Source: CAVRCA01 sp965218045
GTDB taxonomy: Bacteria > Pseudomonadota > Alphaproteobacteria > Acetobacterales > Acetobacteraceae
Length of the DNA stretch: 64,000 nt
Direction of reading: 5' to 3'
Assembly (NCBI GenBank): GCA_965218045.1
Contig: CBDCJX010000002.1
Coordinates: 62,001-126,000 of the forward strand
Numbering within the stretch: the first letter of the stretch is position 1; the number at the start of each line of letters is the position of its first letter. Both the position numbers and the translations under genes were made by a program. The notes under the pieces were generated by a model, which worked only from the letters and a program-made list of their open reading frames with translations, did not search any database and was not told the DNA's origin. Below, piece after piece: positions 62,952 through 64,000 of the stretch.

Positions 62952-64000
62952 ATGACGCCGCCGGCCTCTTATCCGCGGCTGATCCTGACCCTCGGCTCGA
63001 TGGCGATGATCGGGCCGCTGGCGATCGACACCTACCTGCCAAGCTTTCCCACCATGGCCCAGGCGCTGCACGCCTCGCCCGGCGCGATGCAGTGGAGCAT
63101 CGGCGTCTACTTCATCGGGCTCGCCTTCGGGCAGGCGGTCTACGGGCCGCTCTCCGATCGGATCGGGCGCAAGCTGCCGGTCTATGCCGGCCTGGTGCTG
63201 TTCATCGCCGGCGCGCTCGGCTGCGCGCGGGCGTTGGACGCGACCCACCTGATCGCCTGGCGCTTCGTGCAGGCGCTCGGCGGCTGTGCCCAGATGGTGG
63301 TCGCCCGCGCCATCGTGCGCGACTGCTTCGACGGTCGTGACGCGGCGCGGTTCTTTTCGATGATCATGCTGGTCAACGGCATCGCGCCGATCATCGGGCC
63401 GCTGCTCGGCGGCTTCCTGCTGATCCATTTCGGCTGGCAAAGCGTGTTCGTCTTCCTCGCCGGCTACGGGCTGGTCTCGCTGCTCGCGGTGTCGCTCGCC
63501 TTGCCGGAGACCTTGCCGATCGAGCGTCGCGCGCAACACGGCGTGGTCGAGGTGTGGCGCAATTTCGTTCAGCTGCTGACCGATCGCGAGTTTGTCGCGC
63601 GCTCGCTTACCGGCGGCTTGTACAGCGCCAGCATGTTCGCCTATCTCGCCGGCTCGCCTTTCGTGTTCATGGAGATCTATCACGTCCGGCCGGAGCATTT
63701 CGGCTTCTTCTTCGGCAGCAACGCCATCGGCCTGGTCACCGCCAGTCAGATTAACCGGCTGCTGCTGCGTCGGTTCGGCATGGAGGCGATCCTGCGCGTG
63801 GTGCTTTCGGTGACCGTGGTGGCGGCGATGCTCGTGGCGTTGCAGACCTTCACCGGCTGGGGCGGCTTTCCCGCGCTGCTGCTGCCGCTGTTCGTCTGCG
63901 TCGCGGCGATCGGCTTCGTCGGGCCGAACGCGACCGCGCTGGCGCTGGCGCCGCATGGCCGGATCGCCGGCAACGCCTCGGCGCTCTACGGCATCGCGCA
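62952..64000 (+). CDS. Bcr/CflA-type multidrug efflux MFS transporter (partial)
   Basis: This 3'-truncated gene (349 codons visible) encodes a DHA1-group carrier. It has LGSMAMIGPLAIDTYLPSFP in helix 1, FIGLAFGQAVYGPLSDRIGR with the conserved MFS loop, and VNGIAPIIGPLLGGFLLIHF as the antiporter motif. Such proteins export drugs or small metabolites with proton exchange. ATG abuts the stop of the phosphatase-ARH gene, suggesting one operon. Confidence 0.9.
   Translation, partial: MTPPASYPRLILTLGSMAMIGPLAIDTYLPSFPTMAQALHASPGAMQWSIGVYFIGLAFGQAVYGPLSDRIGRKLPVYAGLVLFIAGALGCARALDATHLIAWRFVQALGGCAQMVVARAIVRDCFDGRDAARFFSMIMLVNGIAPIIGPLLGGFLLIHFGWQSVFVFLAGYGLVSLLAVSLALPETLPIERRAQHGVVEVWRNFVQLLTDREFVARSLTGGLYSASMFAYLAGSPFVFMEIYHVRPEHFGFFFGSNAIGLVTASQINRLLLRRFGMEAILRVVLSVTVVAAMLVALQTFTGWGGFPALLLPLFVCVAAIGFVGPNATALALAPHGRIAGNASALYGIA

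Overview
The window looks like chromosome of a GC-rich alphaproteobacterium, most probably Rhodospirillales/Acetobacteraceae. This rests on gene order (rpmH-rnpA-yidD-yidC-engB-argB; ffh-rpsP-rimM-trmD-rplS followed by leuCD-leuB; dapD-dapE), on protein character (IF-3, leuCDB), and on a small protein (54483-55166) that I recall from that family. No database search was possible. There is no rRNA, no tRNA that I can recognise, no CRISPR array and no intact mobile element.

Layout. 1-9146: core genes. dapD-dapE runs leftwards. A diguanylate cyclase overlaps a DUF2336 gene rightwards. The rpmH-rnpA-yidD-yidC-engB-argB cluster runs leftwards from a near-consensus promoter. 9218-20965: mixed accessory genes, including a flavin disulfide-type oxidoreductase, a methyltransferase, membrane proteins, a PEP-CTERM protein, a 16-bp tandem repeat, MOSC and 2H-phosphoesterase-like proteins, a TPR protein, a broken beta-propeller-like gene, a Stf0-type sulfotransferase, an SDR protein and an ABHD10-like hydrolase. 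21011-25697: two glycosyltransferases, then thrS and infC; infC appears to start at AUA. 25817-32771: a leftward polysaccharide cluster with UDP-xylose synthase, one glycosyltransferase, and two related proteins that each fuse a glycosyltransferase to a WalW-type deacetylase. 33016-39730: ffh, rpsP, rimM, trmD, rplS, leuC, leuD, leuB.

39743-64000: accessory again. The centrepiece is a leftward operon of seven tightly overlapping genes (44670-52537): two NDP-sugar epimerase-like SDR proteins, a B12-binding/radical SAM enzyme with a natural six-histidine run, a GT4 glycosyltransferase and three tandem CgeB-like glycosyltransferases. It reads as a pathway that makes an unusual sugar and assembles a short glycan on an unknown acceptor. 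It is the best candidate for an undescribed system here. Around it lie an amidohydrolase/kinase/MFS/VOC group, an orphan amino-acid-type binding protein, an HU protein with a histone H1-like Ala/Lys tail, an IS110-type transposase remnant, fdhD, a flavin monooxygenase-MaoC-DUF169 group, two MFS transporters, and a fusion of an inositol-monophosphatase domain with a degenerate ADP-ribosylglycohydrolase domain.

Many genes start at GTG or TTG, so start sites were judged from Shine-Dalgarno (SD) spacing and overlap with the preceding gene.
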